Below are positions 12,379-23,654 of a DNA stretch of 64,000 nucleotides, one piece after another (position 1 is the first letter of the stretch; the number at the start of each line of letters is the position of its first letter). This DNA comes from Salvator merianae. Taxonomy: Eukaryota; Chordata; Lepidosauria; Squamata; Teiidae. Made by a program: the position numbers and the translations under genes. The notes beneath the pieces are model-generated. The model was not told where the DNA came from, ran no database searches, and was given only the letters and a program-made list of their open reading frames with translations. Where the stretch lies: contig QVOM02000034.1 of NCBI GenBank assembly GCA_003586115.2, positions 17,591,444 through 17,655,443 of the forward strand, in the 5' to 3' direction.

Positions 12379-12777
12379 TACGACTCAGCATAAGAGGCTG
12401 GTTTCCAGATTTCAGCTCTTGTTGGGTGCCTTCAACTGATGCCCAACATTATTGACCTCTAATGCCAAATCTAGTGTCAAGCACATTGTGAGTCCTAAGC
12501 ATAGAAAATGTGGCAAATGAAGTACTTCTGGAGGACCCTATATATTCTAAATGCATACAGTAAGTTTTCTTTATGTGCTTTTGCTCATTTAGCTTTCTAA
12601 TTATTAGATTTGAAATACTGCCCCTTAACAGCCTAGATGTCATAAAAAGCTTTTACTTCAACTGGTGTTAAGGACCATGGGAAACGTAGAGGGGAAGAAG
12701 GATCTTTTGCAGATCCTGGTTCAAGTTATTAGTTGAGAAGAAGATAGGAATTCAAGGATGAGAATGGCTGACCTAGG
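12379..12777. other. Unassigned stretch
   Basis: Nothing recognised between two MITE clusters. Confidence 0.4.
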
Positions 12778-13312
12778 GTGCTTCCAGATGCCAGTTACAA
12801 CACTCAATTCTCCCAAGATTATATTGGGAATGCCACACATATCCATGGCATTCCCAGTATAGTTCCAGGTTAGTTGATCGAAAATCTGATATATCGATAT
12901 TATGGAAAATCCAGCAATGACGCTGGAATTCTTGTAATCTTGGCCGACTCCAGATACATCACTTACTTATTCCTCTATATTTGGATTTTTTGGAAAAAAG
13001 CCCATCTGGAATTATTGCCTGTTAGCTGGACAGCACAGGGGTCCATACTGTCTGTGTGTGATTAATGATGCATACATCCAGGTATTTTGCTGGCGCAAAA
13101 TATCTGGAAGTGCGCGATTGTGACCCACCCACATATGAGTGGTGGATATGCACATGTGTGCACATTGAAAGTTGGGTTTTCCAGAAATAAGCTATCACAC
13201 ATTTTAGGGGGGATATAGCATAGCTATGGTGATGTTGCCCCACATACATGCAACAATCCCACCATAGCGGCACCATAATGGTGCTATACCTCCCCCCTCT
13301 GGACGGGGTCAT
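12778..13312. mobile_element. Family D MITE cluster, copies 1a and 1b
   Basis: It begins GGTGCTTCCAGATGCCAG and contains two versions of the family D stem-loop: GGGAATGCCACA / TGGCATTCCC at 12821-12859, and the GGTGATGTTGCCCCA / CAACAATCCCACC pair at 13227-13264. The second is preceded by the conserved ATTTTAGGGGGGATATAGC block and followed by the CTCTGGACGGGGTCA terminus. This is probably two merged or nested copies. No coding capacity. Confidence 0.65.
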
Positions 13313-13344
13313 TGATTCCTTATCTTTGCTGACTCTTTATGTTA

Positions 13345-13578
13345 TTGTTGCTATTCCAAAATACCCAGATGCGGGCAAGCGTGACGGGAAAGCAAAAGGA
13401 AGTGAGCAGCTGCTTACTAACATCTGGGTATTTTGGGACACCCACCATGAGAGTTTCCTGAAATAGTCTACTGCACATTTTAAGGGGGATATAGCGTAGC
13501 TTTGGTGGGGTTGCTACAGATACATGTGGCAATCCCACCATAACACCAAAATGACACTATATTCCTCCCATCTGGATG
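13345..13578. mobile_element. Family D MITE, copy 2
   Basis: Inverted stretches CAAAATACCCAGATG (13357 onward) and CATCTGGGTATTTTG (13421 onward) form one hairpin. They are followed by the conserved block TTTTAAGGGGGATATAGCGT and the stem-loop GGTGGGGTTGCTACA / TGTGGCAATCCCACC at 13504-13539. The terminus is TCTGGATGCAACC. It matches the second half of the 17.3-17.7 kb copy. Confidence 0.75.
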
Positions 13579-14899
13579 CAACCACAGTCTTCAAAGGGGA
13601 ACATGGTTAGTTTCCCACCTCATATCCATGGAGGCATCCTTCCTGCAGAGTGCAAGGAAAGACTCTGAGGCTACTGAGCACACACAGGTATTTGCACCAT
13701 GCTCTGCTAGGCTGTATTTTGAGACATGCCAAGAAAGGTGGACTTCTGGGGCCATTTCCAGTATGTTCCAAAAGAGGGCCATGCTTTCACTTCAGAACAT
13801 GGGAACTTTCATTCCTCAGTTGTGAGTTTTGCAAGTGGCAGAAGCAAATGGCGTGAAGATACCCCATACCCCACCTCTGAAGCTTGGCTCAGCAGATACT
13901 GCTGTCCCCCTTCATGAGGTTGATATGGGAAGGTCCATCGTCACGTATGTTTTCATGTAAGGTTCACTAATGCGTGCATAATTTAGCATGTTCAGTGAGG
14001 TCAAGTTTTCTTTAGCTTTGCAGAGAACTGCAGCCTTACAGTGTCCTATTCTGACCCCACCTGTCCTTTGTTTTAACTCCCTTCTCTTCCATCCCACCAA
14101 GACCAATGAACACAAACCACCATTGTTCAAGGGTTAGGGAATATAAATGAAAATCTCTCTGTTTGACAGGGAAAATGCACACAAACACATATATCTTTTT
14201 GTTGGCATTTTCTTTCCACTGCACTTTCCTTTCCAAATAATAATATAAATAAGAACCACGGAATCTATTATTAGATCTCCAGACACTTCTGTTTTGACTT
14301 AAATGCAGCTGAAAAAGCAGGAAGATCTACCAGTTGAGAGGTGGTGTTGAAAAGGCAGAACAATCATTTTTGCATTACTAAAAAAAAAAGAGGTTGTGCA
14401 TCACACATACACACACAGATGTAACAAATTTGTAGAAGATTTAGCACATTGATATAAACTTTGCATACATTTGTTCACATCTAGTATAGCTGCAGCTTTC
14501 AAATCAAGAAATTCTGTCCAATTCAAATAGAAATGTAGTATAATTAGTTTGAGAGAGAAATCTTACTTGTATCAGGAAAAAAACACACATATGAAGAGCT
14601 GCCCATATGAATAGAAATCTGTACAAGCAGAATGAATTTTTGCATTAAGAACTTTAAAAAAAATCTCATCCCACTTCTGTTGCCACCCAACCACTACCAG
14701 GATACTGGGTATGATTCAGATAAATTATGTACATTGATCTGGAAATGCTCCAACAACTGCATTATTTATTTACCTAGAATATAAAATAATTATCACTTGC
14801 ATAACACTGTGGTTTGGTTCCAAGAACCATTGCATAATACAAAACAGTGTTAAGCAAGTAAATGTTATCTGTGGAAGTTAAGGGAACCCTGAAGACCTA
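13579..14899. other. Unassigned stretch
   Basis: No gene recognised. Overlapping frames at 13590-13917 on both strands reflect a slightly GC-richer patch and carry no domain. A simple (CA)n run lies near 14404-14420. Confidence 0.35.
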
Positions 14900-15135
14900 G
14901 GCTGTATCAACACTGGGCTGGTAGACTGCCCCAGTGGATTCCTTGGAATACCTCATCTGCACTGCAGACCAATCAACCAGGAGGCCATGCCTCCCAGTAG
15001 AACTGTGTGCCTGCACCAGACGAGGCACTGGACCAGGCTATGGCACAAAAATGGATATAGGCTGCCTCTCCATTTACAGGACAAGACGGCTCCATTGTGG
15101 GTGCATGGAGAGGTGCCCCAATCTGCTGCTAAAAA
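14900..15135. mobile_element. Family F MITE-like repeat, diverged
   Basis: It shares short blocks with 20.46-20.79, 38.16-38.43 and 39.29-39.78 kb: a terminal GGCTGTATCAACACTGGGCT, a CTCATCTGCAC block and a CTCCATTTACAGG block near the far end. Copies are diverged and boundaries uncertain. Grouping them is my inference from the repeated order of blocks. Confidence 0.4.
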
Positions 15136-15375
15136 TGATTTTAGCGTGTGGAGGTTTTATTTCTGGTAGCTAATCAAGACTCCTCTGTTCAGGGTGCAAA
15201 ATCCTACCCTGTATAAATGGAACCTCCGATGGCAATTGTGCCTAGAAATGGGGTGGCACAATTACCATGAGATTCCTGCTGCCACAGTAAATGGAGATGC
15301 AGTGGGTGGCTTCTCGAGTGGCGGTGGGTGCCTTCTTTAGAAAGGGGAGATGTGGTCGTAGTCACTTCTCAAGGT

Positions 15376-15798
15376 TGCTCTAAGATATGCTTAAACAAAG
15401 TATGGATCTAGGATTAAAGGATCTAGGAATGTTTAGCCTGCAGAAAAGAAGACTGAGAGGAGACCTGATAGCTGTTTTCAAGTATCTGAAGGGCTGTCAC
15501 AGTGCAGAGGGATTGGCCCCATTCTCATTTACACAAGAAGGAAGGAGTAGAAACAACAGGATGAAACTTCACGGGAGTAGATACAGACTAATTATTAGAA
15601 AAAACTTTCTGACAGTAAGGGCGATCAGTCATTGGAACAGGTTGCCACAGGAGGTGGTGAGCTCTCCTTCACTGGAGGTCTTCAAGGAGAACCTGGACGG
15701 ACATCTGTCTGGGATGGTTCAATGAGTCCTGCATTGAGCAGGGAGTTGGACTTGATGACCTTGGAGATCCCTTCCAACTCTATGATTCTATGGTTCTA
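15376..15798 (+). mobile_element. CR1 LINE 3' end, sense, with octamer tail
   Basis: The plus-strand frame at 15387-15725 encodes the typical CR1 C-terminus: LGMFSLQKRRLRGDLIAVFK, then FRNN/RMKLHGSRY-like residues, then ISHWNRLPQEVVSSPSLEVF. It is followed by the 3' UTR (GGACTTGATGACCTTGGAGA) and the diagnostic CR1 terminus CTATGATTCTATG. 5'-truncated: neither the endonuclease nor the reverse-transcriptase catalytic core is present, so it is inactive. Confidence 0.95.
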
Positions 15799-16028
15799 CC
15801 GCCAAGCTCTTGGTTTTGTACACCTCCTGCTAGCTTTCCATACCACAAAGGTTTTCTTTTTCCAGATTCTTCACAGTGACTCCAGTTTGAGACTGATTTT
15901 TGGATGAACCATTTGCTGGAATGCCCATCTACTACGGAAATTAGGGAGAACCAACTCATATAGCTACTTTCATTTTACAGTTGCCTTAATGTTTATCATA
16001 GAAACAGTTCTCTCTAAATAGGTGTTGG

Positions 16029-16066
16029 CTTGGATGACCTTTGAGTCCTACAAGGTCCAACAAAAA
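16029..16066 (+). mobile_element. Short CR1 3' UTR remnant
   Basis: GTTGGCTTGGATGACCTTTG followed by AAGGTCCAAC matches the same part of the CR1 tail as 15748-15780. Only about 38 bp are recognisable. Confidence 0.5.
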
Positions 16067-17328
16067 CCAAGTATGGAACCCTCTCACTCGTATTAATTCA
16101 GCCACGAATTACTGTGAACATGCCATTTCTTGAGTACTAAAGACTGATATCCTTCAGGAAATATGTCCATCTGTTCTTTATTTTCATGACCACAAACACT
16201 GGCAGTCGGAAGCGGGAGAGGGACAACTGTCCTCACGTAGTAAACCACCCCATACTGATATTACCATAGCTGATCACTCCAGATTGCTGTCTGTGGTCAA
16301 ATGAAACCTAGAAGTGTCTTGATTGCTATTACAAAGGCAGGTTTCCCAGTCATAAATCTCATTGCCAGCAACTGCTTATGCACACATAGAAATGAACAGC
16401 CAATGCTTCCAGAGCTGTACATGTCAGATAAAAGCCTCCTACGCTGAACCAACAATCTGGGAAACATGAGCTCAGGGGATTGATACAAATGAGGTCAGGC
16501 AATTTAGATTTTACACTTTCTCAGTAACACGTGCCAAGTCTTTCATTGGTTTCTGCAGGAATGGTAACAGTTTTTCTTAACTTCATTCTGCAGGAAACAA
16601 AAGAATAGACACCAAGTTCTGTACTCAACCACTCTAATGTGCCCAGAGCCGGAGACTGCCAGTGACCACATGTCAGATAAGGCAGGTGGGAGGATGCACA
16701 GATCGTTAATTTCCCTTTAATCTCCCTAAAACATGCTTCTGGTGGCATTCCCATTGTGCAGTCAATACACTTTTGACAGGCATCTGACTTGGCCAGTCTC
16801 CCTGGCTCCCCCTGCCAAGAGGCTTCAGGGACTTGTATGCTTATGTACCAAAATCTTAGTGTGCAAAAATTGCAGTTCACTGACACAGGCCCTCGCCTTG
16901 GCAAAATGGGGCATGTTCGCACGAGGTGCAGTTGTGCCTGCACAAAGAGAGTGAGGATGCCTTTGGTAGCAAGCAAGGGACCTTGATCACATGGCCTCCA
17001 TAGCAGTAAAGATGCAGCTAAGCCACTTTGCTGGGCAGCAAGACAGCAGCTACAATGAAGGCGCTTGCCCCCAAGTGGGGCTGTGGCCTTTAACTGCAGC
17101 AGATCAAAACATGGTCTGGGAGGATCAAAGGGAGGCTTCCAATCAGTGCCTGAATTCTTCCCTACTTCCTTTATGGAAGAGATGAGCCACTCCTGCTGGA
17201 GAGCTAGAAGGCCATCCAATTGCTTTACTTGGGTTAAGCTAATCTAAAGGAAAATGTAAAGTTGCCCTTAGGTGAAGTCAGCTTCCTGTGACTACATGGA
17301 AATGCCTCGGAAATAATTTAGGCTGGGC
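16067..17328. other. Unassigned stretch holding a 232-codon antisense frame
   Basis: The longest uninterrupted frame not explained by a repeat runs on the minus strand from 17219 to 16521. It has no recognisable domain or signal peptide. Its composition is mixed, and two plus-strand frames overlap it (16733-16986 and 16991-17247). The patch is GC-richer than its surroundings, which lowers stop-codon frequency. I regard coding as unlikely but not excluded. Confidence 0.3.
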
Positions 17329-17733
17329 CCAGATGCCAGCCGAATGTCACACTAACAGGCCATGTTCCAGAGAAAAGTCCCTCCGGAACAATCGCCTGTT
17401 GTGTGCTTTTGGGTGACATGCACACCCAGGTATTTCACCAGCATGAAATACCCCAACGTGCACAATCATGACCACTGCGCATGTGCAACCATCTTTTTCG
17501 GGCCCAGCACATGCGCAGTGGCCAGAGCAATGATGGTGACCCTGGCTACAAGGTAAATTATAGTACTATTTTAGGAAAACCCAACATCCGAGTCAGGTTT
17601 TCCCAAAATAGGGTATTGTACATTTTAGGGAGGATATAGCGTAGCTATGATGGGGTTGCCACAGATATGTGTGGCAATCCTACCATACCGCCGCAAAACT
17701 GGTGCTACATTCCCCTCGTCTGGACAGGGCCAC
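17329..17733. mobile_element. Family D MITE, full-length-looking copy
   Basis: It starts GGGCCCAGATGCCAGC and ends CTCGTCTGGACAGGGCCAC; the ends are weakly inverted. Inside are ACTGCGCATGTGC with its inverse GCACATGCGCAGT, then the conserved TTTTAGGGAGGATATAGCGT, then the stem-loop GGGGTTGCCACA / TGTGGCAATCC at 17652-17681. No coding frame. It is the best reference copy for family D in the window. Confidence 0.75.
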
Positions 17734-17798
17734 AGAAATGTTTTGCCGCTGATTCCTCACAGAAAGTTCCTTCCCAGTTATCCTATCTAACTTACCAC

Positions 17799-17885
17799 CC
17801 TGGGATTTCTTGGTGGTCTCTCATCCAAGTAGTAACCAGGAATTCTGCATTTAGCTTTTTGAGATCAACTAGGTGCTGCCATCTG
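17799..17885 (-). pseudogene. 5S rRNA-derived sequence
   Basis: On plus, GGTGGTCTCTCATCCAAGT, then AGTAACCAGG, then TTTAGCTTTTTGAGATCA, follow the antisense of vertebrate 5S rRNA (GGTCTCCCATCCAAGTACTAACCAGG, then GCTTAGCTTCCGAGATCAGACGAGATCGGGC) in order and spacing. Several mismatches, including in the internal promoter, make it a relic: either a 5S pseudogene or part of a 5S-derived SINE. Confidence 0.75.
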
Positions 17886-18474
17886 CTGAGATGTAGCTAA
17901 ATAGAGCAATACATCACTACTATTATTAGAATGAAGAGAACATAGTATTGATCAGACTTTTATGTATCTGAGAATGGCGTTACTTTGCATGGACTCTAAA
18001 TTCTAAATCCTACCAGTTAAGGAAGGGAAAGCCACAAGGCCTCTTCAACCACTCTGGACAGAATGTAGGGGTGGCACCTTTTTTTGGTGCTGCCCCAGTA
18101 TCTCTGCTTTTGTTATTCTAGGAGACTAGGATTTGAAGATGTTCAGCCATGGTGGCATTTTTGTACACTTTCTTCAAGTTCATTTTCCAAATTGCACTTG
18201 TGCATCTTTCAAAAAGAGAAAATCTCTCCCCTCCTCTCTCCCAATCTTACCCTATCTGTGTGAAAGTATAGTTAGATTTTGTCAAAATATGATTGTAGTA
18301 CAATTTATAGATTGTGGGAAAGCCTACAGAAGTTTGGCCTGTACCATATATGGTTTGGCTGCACAATTCACAATTTTTGAATTTTTTAACCTATACTGAT
18401 AAAGGTTAAATAAAAATACAACATCTAGTAGAAAAGGCAGCTGTGTTCAGCTGCAAACTGCAAATTAGTACATT
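17886..18474. other. Unassigned stretch
   Basis: Nothing recognised before the L1 target site. Confidence 0.4.
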
Positions 18475-18994
18475 CAAGGTACCTATTACTTATTTATTTA
18501 AACAAAATGTAAAAATACATTCCACATTATTGAATTACATTAATCAGTAATAAGTACAGTGGTTATAACAGATCAAAATCAAACAAAATATATATTTGCA
18601 GCAGGGAGAAAAGCTGATATTCATTTATATAAGAGGTTTTTCCTTAACCAGTCTTTCACAAAAGTCTGGGAGGGTAGATCATCCTTCTGTTGTTTAAAGA
18701 GGACGTCAAATAGTGGTTTCCAGGTCTGATAGAATTTTATAAATAATTCTTGTCCCTCCATATTATTCTGTTGCAATGTGATTAATTTGTTGACTAGAAT
18801 GTCCCATGCCCAAGTATATCGTTGGGTTAAAGATAGCTGTAAGGAATTTTTCCAATGTTGAGCAATTGCTGGTCTGGCTGCTAGATGGAAATCAATTAAG
18901 TTTTTGTGTGGTAATTTTTGGTTATTATTTTGATATAGCAATAACAAATATAGTTCAGGTGTTTGTGTTACTGGATGCTGCAAGGTACCTATTA
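18475..18994 (-). mobile_element. L1-type LINE 3' end with target-site duplication
   Basis: The 14-base direct repeat CAAGGTACCTATTA flanks the insert (18475-18488 and 18981-18994). On the minus strand the insert carries the end of a reverse-transcriptase ORF, a 3' UTR, and a short AAAT-rich tail abutting the left repeat (AAATAAATAAG on minus). Orientation, tail position and duplication length fit L1-type target-primed insertion. The copy is severely 5'-truncated at about 490 bp. Confidence 0.88.
18621..18980 (-). pseudogene. L1 ORF2 C-terminal fragment
   Basis: An open frame of about 120 codons ends at 18621. It resembles the C-terminal tail of vertebrate L1 ORF2: a FHLAARPAIAQHWKN stretch corresponding to the conserved AAR..IA..WK motif, then WDILVNKLITLQ, then FYQTWKPLFDVL, corresponding to the final W-rich segment. 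No catalytic domain is present because the insert is 5'-truncated. Assignment is from motif pattern only. Confidence 0.75.
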
Positions 18995-19545
18995 TTCATC
19001 TTATTATTTTACCTTTAAACTGAATTCAGACAGCACACACCTCATAGAAGCTGTTCCAACATTCTGTTTCTGGAACATTCTAAAAACATTTTCCAGCACC
19101 ATTCATTTACATTTAGCATTGTCTGTTACATAAGCCACTTCCTATCATAACAGCCATTTTCTTCTAATGCAAGTGGATTTCCTATAAAAGACACATCAGT
19201 GGTCTGATTAGGCTCTCAAAATTTTGTAATAGGAGGTGAACCCCGTTTCTTAGCACAATTTTTTGGGTCTAATGGATTACAGTGAGGAGACAGGATATAG
19301 AAAGAAATTGGACTCGACCATTAAAAAAAAAAGCTGAAAGTTAAAGATGAGGTTATATAAATAATCCACAAAATTTAAATTGAATACAATTTCTCAGTGT
19401 ATTTAAAAAGGCTGACGTGTATATTTTAAGTTTTGGGTGTCTCCAGGTGGTTTTCTAATGAGGAAAAAAATACCTGATAGAAAACCAAAACCATTATTTG
19501 TGTATGGTCCACTCTGTGCTCCCTCATTGACACAGCATCAGAGTT
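18995..19545. other. Unassigned stretch
   Basis: AT-rich, nothing recognised. Confidence 0.4.
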
Positions 19546-19762
19546 GTGTTCACACCTAAATTTTAATTCAGTTTGAGCCAACTTTCCGAGTGAGAAACAC
19601 ATCAGCAAAGTGTCAATCTGTTTTCTTTGGGCATTATCTAACTCAGAAATCCACCTTTGGGTTGGATAATGTGTAAAGAAAATAGCTATTCACTTTGCTG
19701 ATGTGTTTTTACACTCTGAAGGTACACGGGAGCCAGATTAAAATTTAGGTGTGACTGCAGCC
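19546..19762. mobile_element. Family A palindromic MITE, full length
   Basis: The left terminus TTCACACCTAAATTTTAATT pairs with the right terminus TTAAAATTTAGGTGTGACTG. The interior is palindromic too: AACACATCAGCAAAGTG faces CACTTTGCTGATGTGTT, and ATTATCTAACTC faces GGGTTGGATAATG around the centre. About 217 bp, no coding frame. It could fold into one long hairpin. Confidence 0.88.
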
Positions 19763-19880
19763 CAGGAGTGCCTGGCCCACGAGGGCAAGTAGGAAGAATC
19801 CCACCCCATCTAACAGCTCAGAGCTTGAGTTTGCTTTTCCTTTCCCCTTCATTAATATTTCAGTGCAGGACTGTAAATAG

Positions 19881-19984
19881 GGTCATATAATAGTAGAATA
19901 TTAGAGTTGGAAGGGATCTCAGAGATCATGAAGTCCAACCCCCAGGTCAACGCAGGATTCATTTATTTATTTGACTATCCCTGA
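19881..19984 (-). mobile_element. CR1 3' tail, antisense
   Basis: TAGAGTTGGAAGGGATCTCA, then CATGAAGTCCAACCC, is the antisense of the standard CR1 3' UTR (compare 15750-15790). Only about 100 bp. Confidence 0.8.
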
Positions 19985-20463
19985 CAGATAATCCACTAGC
20001 TTTGGTGGGAAAGTTTCAATATGGATTTGCACAGAGTTGGAGCTTCTTAGGCTGCTGCTTCTGTACTGCGTGCCTTGATGCACAATGTTGAGGCCAGGAC
20101 AAGACTGAGCCAAGCAATCTGGGCCAAGAACGGAGCAATCTGGCAGTGCACGACAAGGGCCATCCACTCTGCCACACCTTATCCTGGCCCAGCTTTGAAG
20201 CCCAGGAACAAAAGTTCTGCCCAGGAGTACTTTTGCCAGGTGAGAAGAAATGGCCCATTTCTGGGATTGTTTCTGGGAGCCTAGTGAAATGACATTAGGC
20301 TCCCTATGACCCTTAGGCTAGTCAAGTCATTTACTTGGTGGACACCTGGAGTGGTCTGCTATGGGCAGTGATCAAAAGACCCCTTTAAAGTGATCTCTTG
20401 TTGGCACGCTTGCAGGTACCAGTTTGATGCCTAGAAATGGGCCAGGCTCTGGTCATTAAAGGA
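19985..20463. other. Unassigned stretch
   Basis: Slightly GC-richer. Opposed overlapping frames without domains. Confidence 0.35.
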
Positions 20464-20785
20464 GAACATTAAGAGCTTATCTGCACTGCGCGGGCTATCT
20501 AATGCTGTGCTAGCTGACTCCAGGTAAGTCAACCCCCGATGGGTCAGGTTACCTCTAGGGCACTCAAAGGACCATCTGCGTTATCGGTGGCACATCCTGG
20601 CCTCCTAGGTTGCCAGAGGGGGCTGTTTGGGCTGGATGCATCTGTCCACACACAGGCCACTGGTCCAGAATACCAACTGGAACGCTCTGTGGACTTCTTG
20701 TGGTAGCCTGCTCTAAAGCTCTACCCTGTGCAGATGGAGTATTCTAGCAGAGGGTGTGGCCTCTGCTATATTGCTCCATAGTCTA
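20464..20785. mobile_element. Family F MITE-like repeat
   Basis: It begins GAGCTTATCTGCACTGCG and later holds CCTGTGCAGATGGAGTATTC and TAGCAGAGGGTGTGGCCTCT, blocks found in inverse order at 38.2 kb and in modified form at 39.66 kb. No coding frame. Boundaries approximate. Confidence 0.45.
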
Positions 20786-21135
20786 GACAGAGAGGTATAG
20801 AAGCTGGGGTGGTGTACCAGTTTCATGCAGACATGGCCTAAAATAGGAAAAATGAAGTCCTTGTTTACTACGTATGTAATTAACAGGTAAGGTAGGGAAG
20901 GCATTTCCATGGTTCCCCAAGCAGACGTTTGTCTGCCTTCTACTAGAAGTTACATGAGAGGTATGTCAAGATATAGGATCATAGAATACACCTACATATG
21001 ATAGTTGATCCATTTTATGCACATTTCTGCTTGGGCTATCTAAACAATCCTAGAGGAAGGAAGCTGCATTTCACCCTAAGAGAGTCCAAAAATGGCTTAA
21101 AAAAAGGAGAAGAATGGGATGAAATGAGTTACTCT

Positions 21136-21747
21136 TGTGAGAAATAAGGTACACCTCCTCTGAACATAACTAAAGTGCCATGAACAAAGTTAGCCATTTC
21201 TGTCTGAAGGAAACCAGAAGATGCTAAATTCCTGGCATAGTTAAAAAGCTAAGGGTAGCTAGCTATCCTGATAAGAACGGAGGCTAACTTCATCACTGTC
21301 ACTTATAACAAGATCCACCTGCATTAGTTAGACAGCTACATGAGATAAATAGCTAGGTTGAACTTTTCTTATAGGGCACCAGTTCTAAACTCTTTTGAAC
21401 ATGCATGATGAAGGTCCTGGATATTTTCATTGACGCCCATGAATGAATAAAGAAGCTTTTAATGAGACATGTGATGTATGTTAAGGGAGGGGGAACATAT
21501 CAAGGGGAATATGTTGTAGGCGGACGGCTAAACTGTACACCTTTCTCTCTTCAGCCACTGAGAGGGAGAGGGAGGGACATTTCGGCCGTGCTTAGGGGAT
21601 ATAAGCTTGCTGCGCCAAGCTCTAGGTGTGTACCTACCTTGTTAGGACACCCCCGTCTTGCAAGAATGTAAATAAATAAAATGCTTCTTCACCAACTTTG
21701 TTCACAAAGTATTTTGTTCAGGGTTTTATAGACCCATGTCTCTAACA
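21136..21747 (+). mobile_element. Solo LTR, copy 1
   Basis: A 612-bp unit starting TGTGAGAAAT and ending TCTCTAACA, nearly identical along its length to 63181-63813 in the same orientation. It has LTR architecture: a TATA-like GATATAAGC at 21598-21606, an AATAAA signal at 21670-21679, and TG...CA ends. Flanking tetramers are CTCT and CCCT, a possible decayed 4-bp target duplication. No gag, pol or env sequence adjoins it, and the other copy is 42 kb away, so each is a solo LTR left by recombination. Whether the parent was a retrovirus or another LTR element cannot be told from the LTR alone. Confidence 0.88.
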
Positions 21748-21931
21748 CCCTCTTCTTTCTGAAGAGGCATCCTCAAACTAGCATACATCTGAGGATACAG
21801 TGCTACTGGTGTTTCCCCATTCTTCAACTAAGGTGATTTCGGTGCCATAAGCAGACCTGAAGCCAGATTGAAATGGTCTAAATAATCAGCTTCCTCCAAG
21901 CATGCTTGCAGTTGGGCAGCCTCAACTGTCT

Positions 21932-22363
21932 CTAGTACCTTGTCCAGGTAGGGTATATTAGCCACTGGTTGATAGCTCCTCTGGATCCAGGGGGACCTCT
22001 TGAAGAGGGCTGTGTGTCATTTCTCAAAAAGGCATTCAAGATTTCCTGAACCCACCCTGTCATACCCTGCCAGCTAGTTTTTATCAGCCAAGAAGGGCAA
22101 AGGTCCAGAGAACATGTCGTTGGCAGAACTACAGGAAACAGCTTGTCCACAAACTTGGACATCAATAATTGAAACTGATCCAAAATTACCGGACCAGGTG
22201 GTTCTCTAGACACTTCCTTTAGATTATTTTTAATTGTGAGAGCCAATCCCCTACAGATCTGAGCAACTTTGTCCTCAAAATGCCTTGCAAATTTGTCACA
22301 ACAGATGTTAGTTGTCAATTGCCCTTGCTTCCTTGGGCCAGATTTTAAAAGGCCATTTTCCAC
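21932..22363 (-). pseudogene. L2 ORF2 remnant: linker and start of reverse transcriptase
   Basis: A 143-codon frame with the linker between endonuclease and RT (FARHFEDKVAQICRGLAL) and the PTTCSLDLCPSWLIK motif typical of L2 just before RT block 1. It is interrupted at 21932, with the following RT residues resuming in another frame. Inactive. Confidence 0.8.
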
Positions 22364-22426
22364 TCAGAAAATTCTGCTGGATGGTTAGTTAAGGACACAA
22401 TGGTGGTGGAGAAATAACTCCTTTTT

Positions 22427-22460
22427 GCCGCCACCGCCACCGCCGCCACCACCACTGCCA
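22427..22460. repeat. GCC/ACC trinucleotide repeat
   Basis: An imperfect (GCCACC)n array within the L2 remnant. CpG-rich by local standards. Confidence 0.9.
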
Positions 22461-23654
22461 CAGGATAGGCATGATAACGTGCTCTAACCTGTGTTCGGTG
22501 ACACTCACGGTGATATTTATGCTCTAGCCATCGACCCTCTGGCTTCATCACCAGTAGCTCCATGGAATACCAAGGTGCATTATAGGCTCCACAGCTGTGT
22601 CAAGGAGCCTGGGTGCAATTGAGTTGATGATCCTGCTCATCTCATGATTCTGCAGTGAGACCAGAGCCTTGGAAGGAGCACCATCCAGAAAATTCCCCAG
22701 AGCATTCAGGAATCACTCAAGTTCTGTAAGTTGCCAAGAGTGGACCATCTCAATGGGTCACCCACCTCTGTTGGGGGAACCTGGTAGTACAAGCCAAATC
22801 TTACCAGTGAATGATCTGTCCATGACAATGGACTTACCACTAGTCCTCCTACCAAACCTCTCTGTGGCAAAGGCCAGATTGAGGGCATATCCCACTCTAT
22901 GAGTTGGGCTAGTAGCATACTGAGACAGCCCTGTGGTTGTCATGGAGGCCATGAAGACATGACTTGGTCCACTGAGGGTTGTATTTCTGTAACAGTTGTC
23001 TCAGCATAGATGTTGAAATCCCCCAATACCACTGCGGCAGGGGTTTCCAATCCCTCATCCAAGACTATCTCAGCCAGTGCAGACAGGGAGGCTGCTGGGC
23101 AGTGGGGTGGCTAGCAAACTAGCAGCATCCCTATCATGTATTTTTGACCCAGCAACACAAATTCAGGCACAGAGCGAAATGGCCACCTGGTGTAAGAGAA
23201 ATAGCAGTCCTGTGGACAGTAGTGACAGGGAACACTGATGAAGTATGTTTTGCTAACAAGTCTTCTGCCACCACATATCCACTTATGGTGGCAATAGACA
23301 GCTCACAGCAAGCATGCCACCTCATTACTGGGTGAGTGAGGCACCATTTTGGGATGGTGCAAAGTTCTGCCCTCAGCAAAGGCACTTCGGATCCCAGCTT
23401 TGATTGATGCCTAGTGCTAAAAAGCTGAGGCAAAGAGGTGCCATTATGAGTAGTAATGGTGGTGCCTCCCCACGAGCAACCACAAAAAATCTGCCTGCTT
23501 CTTCAACGTGGAGACTCAGTCTGTGTTTTCTTGTCCTTTAATGCTGCTCCAGTTTTCTGACTTTTGGTTCATTTATTCAACAGTGATTGTGGAATACCCT
23601 GCTGGATTTTGGTTTTACTTGTGCTGATTCTTCATAGCTGTCTCACTTCAACAG

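Larger units (their letters stand above)
21828..23440 (-). mobile_element. L2-type LINE, antisense, endonuclease to early RT
   Basis: Read on minus from 23440 downward, in order: an endonuclease segment with GDFNIYAE (about 22990-23015) and a WTDHSLVRF-type motif (about 22800-22825); a linker encoding FARHFEDKVAQI; a stretch CSLDLCPSWLIK; and early reverse-transcriptase residues (YQPVANIPYLDKVLE, then LQACLEEADYLDHF). This order and these motifs match vertebrate L2. Several frameshifts and stops split it. It ends about 80 bp right of the solo LTR. Confidence 0.88.

Noticed and set aside
16521..17219. 232-codon uninterrupted minus-strand frame
   Set aside because: Longest non-repeat frame, but no domain, signal peptide or splice logic; it overlaps plus-strand frames in a GC-richer patch. 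I treat it as chance unless a homologue is found.
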